Assembly (NCBI GenBank): GCA_016933115.1
Contig: JAFGBL010000273.1
Location: forward strand, 1-32,933
Length of the DNA: 32,933 bases
Origin: Bacteroidales bacterium
Lineage (GTDB): Bacteria > Bacteroidota > Bacteroidia > Bacteroidales > JAADJA01
Direction of reading: 5' to 3'
Both the position numbers and the translations under genes were made by a program. How positions within the stretch are numbered: position 1 is the first letter of the stretch; each line of letters begins with the position of its first letter. This document shows positions 32,050-32,933 of the stretch, piece by piece. A model generated the notes under the pieces. It did no database searches. It worked only from the letters and a program-made list of their open reading frames with translations, and was not told the DNA's origin.

Positions 32050-32703
32050 ATGAAAACAGATTTTGCGGCAATATTTGATATGGATGGAGTAATTGTGGAC
32101 AATTACAAGTACCATCAACAAGCATGGAAAATTTTTTGTGAAAGGCATCAGATTAACTTTGAATCCTCCTTTAAGTCAAAAATATTCGGGAGTAATAACA
32201 AGGATCACCTTGAGGCATTTTTTAACAGAAGTTTAACTGGTTCAGAAATTAAAAAATTTGAAAATGAGAAAGAAGAAATTTACAGAGACCTCTATGGGCC
32301 GGTAATGCAACCTGTCGGCGGATTAATACCGTTCCTGGTAGAATTAAATCAAAACAAAGTGGAAATGGCCCTGGCAACTTCCTCACCCTCCATCAATGTT
32401 GAGTTTGTTCTGACTGAAACGGGTACGAAAAAGTATTTCAATACCATTGTTGATGCTTCCATGGTAAATAAAGGTAAGCCTGATCCGGAAATCTATCTGA
32501 TGACAGCCGGATTGTTGACTATCTCCCCAGATAAATGCATAGTTTTTGAGGATTCATTGCTGGGTATCGAGTCTGCAAAATCTGCAGGAATGAAAGTGAT
32601 AGGAATAGCAACAACACATAAAAAGGAAGAATTATCCAATGTTGACCTGGCTCTTGATAACTTTGAGAATTTATCCGTCAATCAACTTGCAAATCTTATT
32701 TAA
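32050..32703 (+). CDS. HAD-family phosphatase, beta-phosphoglucomutase/2-deoxyglucose-6-phosphatase type
   Basis: A 217-residue HAD subfamily IA protein: motif I FDMDGVIVD with Asp10 and Asp12, a helical cap (about 18-85), motif II TSSP, motif III Lys in NKGKPDPEIY, and motif IV FEDSLLGIESA. The length and cap suit beta-phosphoglucomutase or sugar-phosphate phosphatases; sequence alone does not decide. The adjacent alpha-amylase gene 22 bases downstream suggests maltodextrin-related sugar phosphate metabolism (inference). Confidence 0.88.
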   Translation: MKTDFAAIFDMDGVIVDNYKYHQQAWKIFCERHQINFESSFKSKIFGSNNKDHLEAFFNRSLTGSEIKKFENEKEEIYRDLYGPVMQPVGGLIPFLVELNQNKVEMALATSSPSINVEFVLTETGTKKYFNTIVDASMVNKGKPDPEIYLMTAGLLTISPDKCIVFEDSLLGIESAKSAGMKVIGIATTHKKEELSNVDLALDNFENLSVNQLANLI

Positions 32704-32725
32704 TTTTGTGCCAAAAATAAAATCT

Positions 32726-32933
32726 ATGAAGTCAATTCGTTCCATTCGTAAAAATCAAATCGTTTCAGGTTCTTTATTATTTTTAGCGGGGGTCATTTTG
32801 TACTCTTGTGTTAACCAGGTCGCTGAAGAGAAAAAAGAAGATAAAAGACCGGTTAGCAAAGTGGTACATCCTGATTGGAGTAAAAATTCCAATATTTATG
32901 AGGTAAATATCCGGCAATACACGCCGGAAGGCA
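32726..32933 (+). CDS. Alpha-amylase family (GH13) lipoprotein, 5' part only
   Basis: The window ends 69 codons into this gene. The product begins with a basic N-terminus, a hydrophobic segment and a lipobox-like LYSC (Cys28), a Glu/Lys-rich linker (34-43) and then HPDWSKNSNIYEVNIRQYTPEG, the typical opening of a GH13 amylase barrel. It is probably a cell-surface or periplasmic starch-degrading lipoprotein. A TAATTTTG element (32701-32708) overlaps the HAD stop and may be its -7 box, without a clear -33. Confidence 0.75.
   Translation, partial: MKSIRSIRKNQIVSGSLLFLAGVILYSCVNQVAEEKKEDKRPVSKVVHPDWSKNSNIYEVNIRQYTPEG

Overview
The window reads as a chromosomal segment of a member of the Bacteroidota, probably an anaerobic or facultative Bacteroidales-type lineage. 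Support: low GC; promoters of the Bacteroidota form TTG-N19-TAnnTTTG before several genes (mscS, guaA, the SSS transporter, the small Cys protein at 12027); a Bacteroidota-style 287-residue sigma-70; a NusB enlarged to over 300 residues; and GuaA, Rex and TruA of typical type. I saw no tRNA, rRNA, CRISPR array, insertion sequence or prophage gene.

Layout. 1-261: no gene, two strong inverted repeats. 262-3880: rex, truA, a UreH-like nickel/metal permease with a His-rich loop, a small membrane protein and an MscS channel. 3936-4160: a small winged-helix protein. 10763-4366 (minus strand): a tightly packed run encoding an SSS transporter fused to a GNAT acetyltransferase, a divergent sigma-70 factor, an M20 amidohydrolase, an alanine-racemase-type enzyme, an ornithine-racemase-like PLP enzyme and a small four-Cys protein; a histone-deacetylase-fold amidohydrolase lies just upstream (10978-11865). 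18450-12291 (minus): an NAD-linked group 3d [NiFe] hydrogenase operon, hoxF-hoxU-hoxY-hoxH-maturation protease, ending in a dihydroorotate-dehydrogenase-like flavoprotein and closed by a clear intrinsic terminator. 26102-18720 (minus): housekeeping and envelope genes (guaA, a five-LysM protein, nusB, AMMECR1 protein, SPFH/prohibitin protein, HMG-CoA-lyase-like protein). 26364-29192 (plus): a non-classical SDR, galactokinase and PPK2. 31844-29236 (minus): a stand-alone membrane domain of the spermidine-synthase-associated type, a lipoprotein class-I amidotransferase and a lipoprotein aldose epimerase. 32050-end (plus): a HAD phosphatase and the first 69 codons of an alpha-amylase lipoprotein.

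Main result. A Rex repressor (NADH/NAD+ sensor) sits at the left end, and 18-bp palindromes close to the Rex consensus TTGTTAA-N4-TTAACAA occur twice at its own promoter (903-920, 958-975) and once at the hydrogenase promoter (18482-18499). At both promoters one operator begins one or two bases downstream of the -7 element, over the expected transcription start. This predicts that the redox state of the NAD pool controls the NAD-reducing hydrogenase, and by operon membership also the uncharacterised DHOD-like flavoprotein. The nickel-permease candidate may supply the metal, but it has no visible Rex site. No hyp maturation genes are present here.

Second theme. The region 11865-4366 groups two acyl-amide hydrolases (HDAC fold and M20), an acetyltransferase fused to a sodium symporter and two PLP racemases, with 1-4 nt overlaps or 2-nt gaps downstream of a sigma factor. 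I read this as a candidate amine or amino-acid uptake, acetylation/deacetylation and racemisation locus; that is inference from gene content and spacing only.
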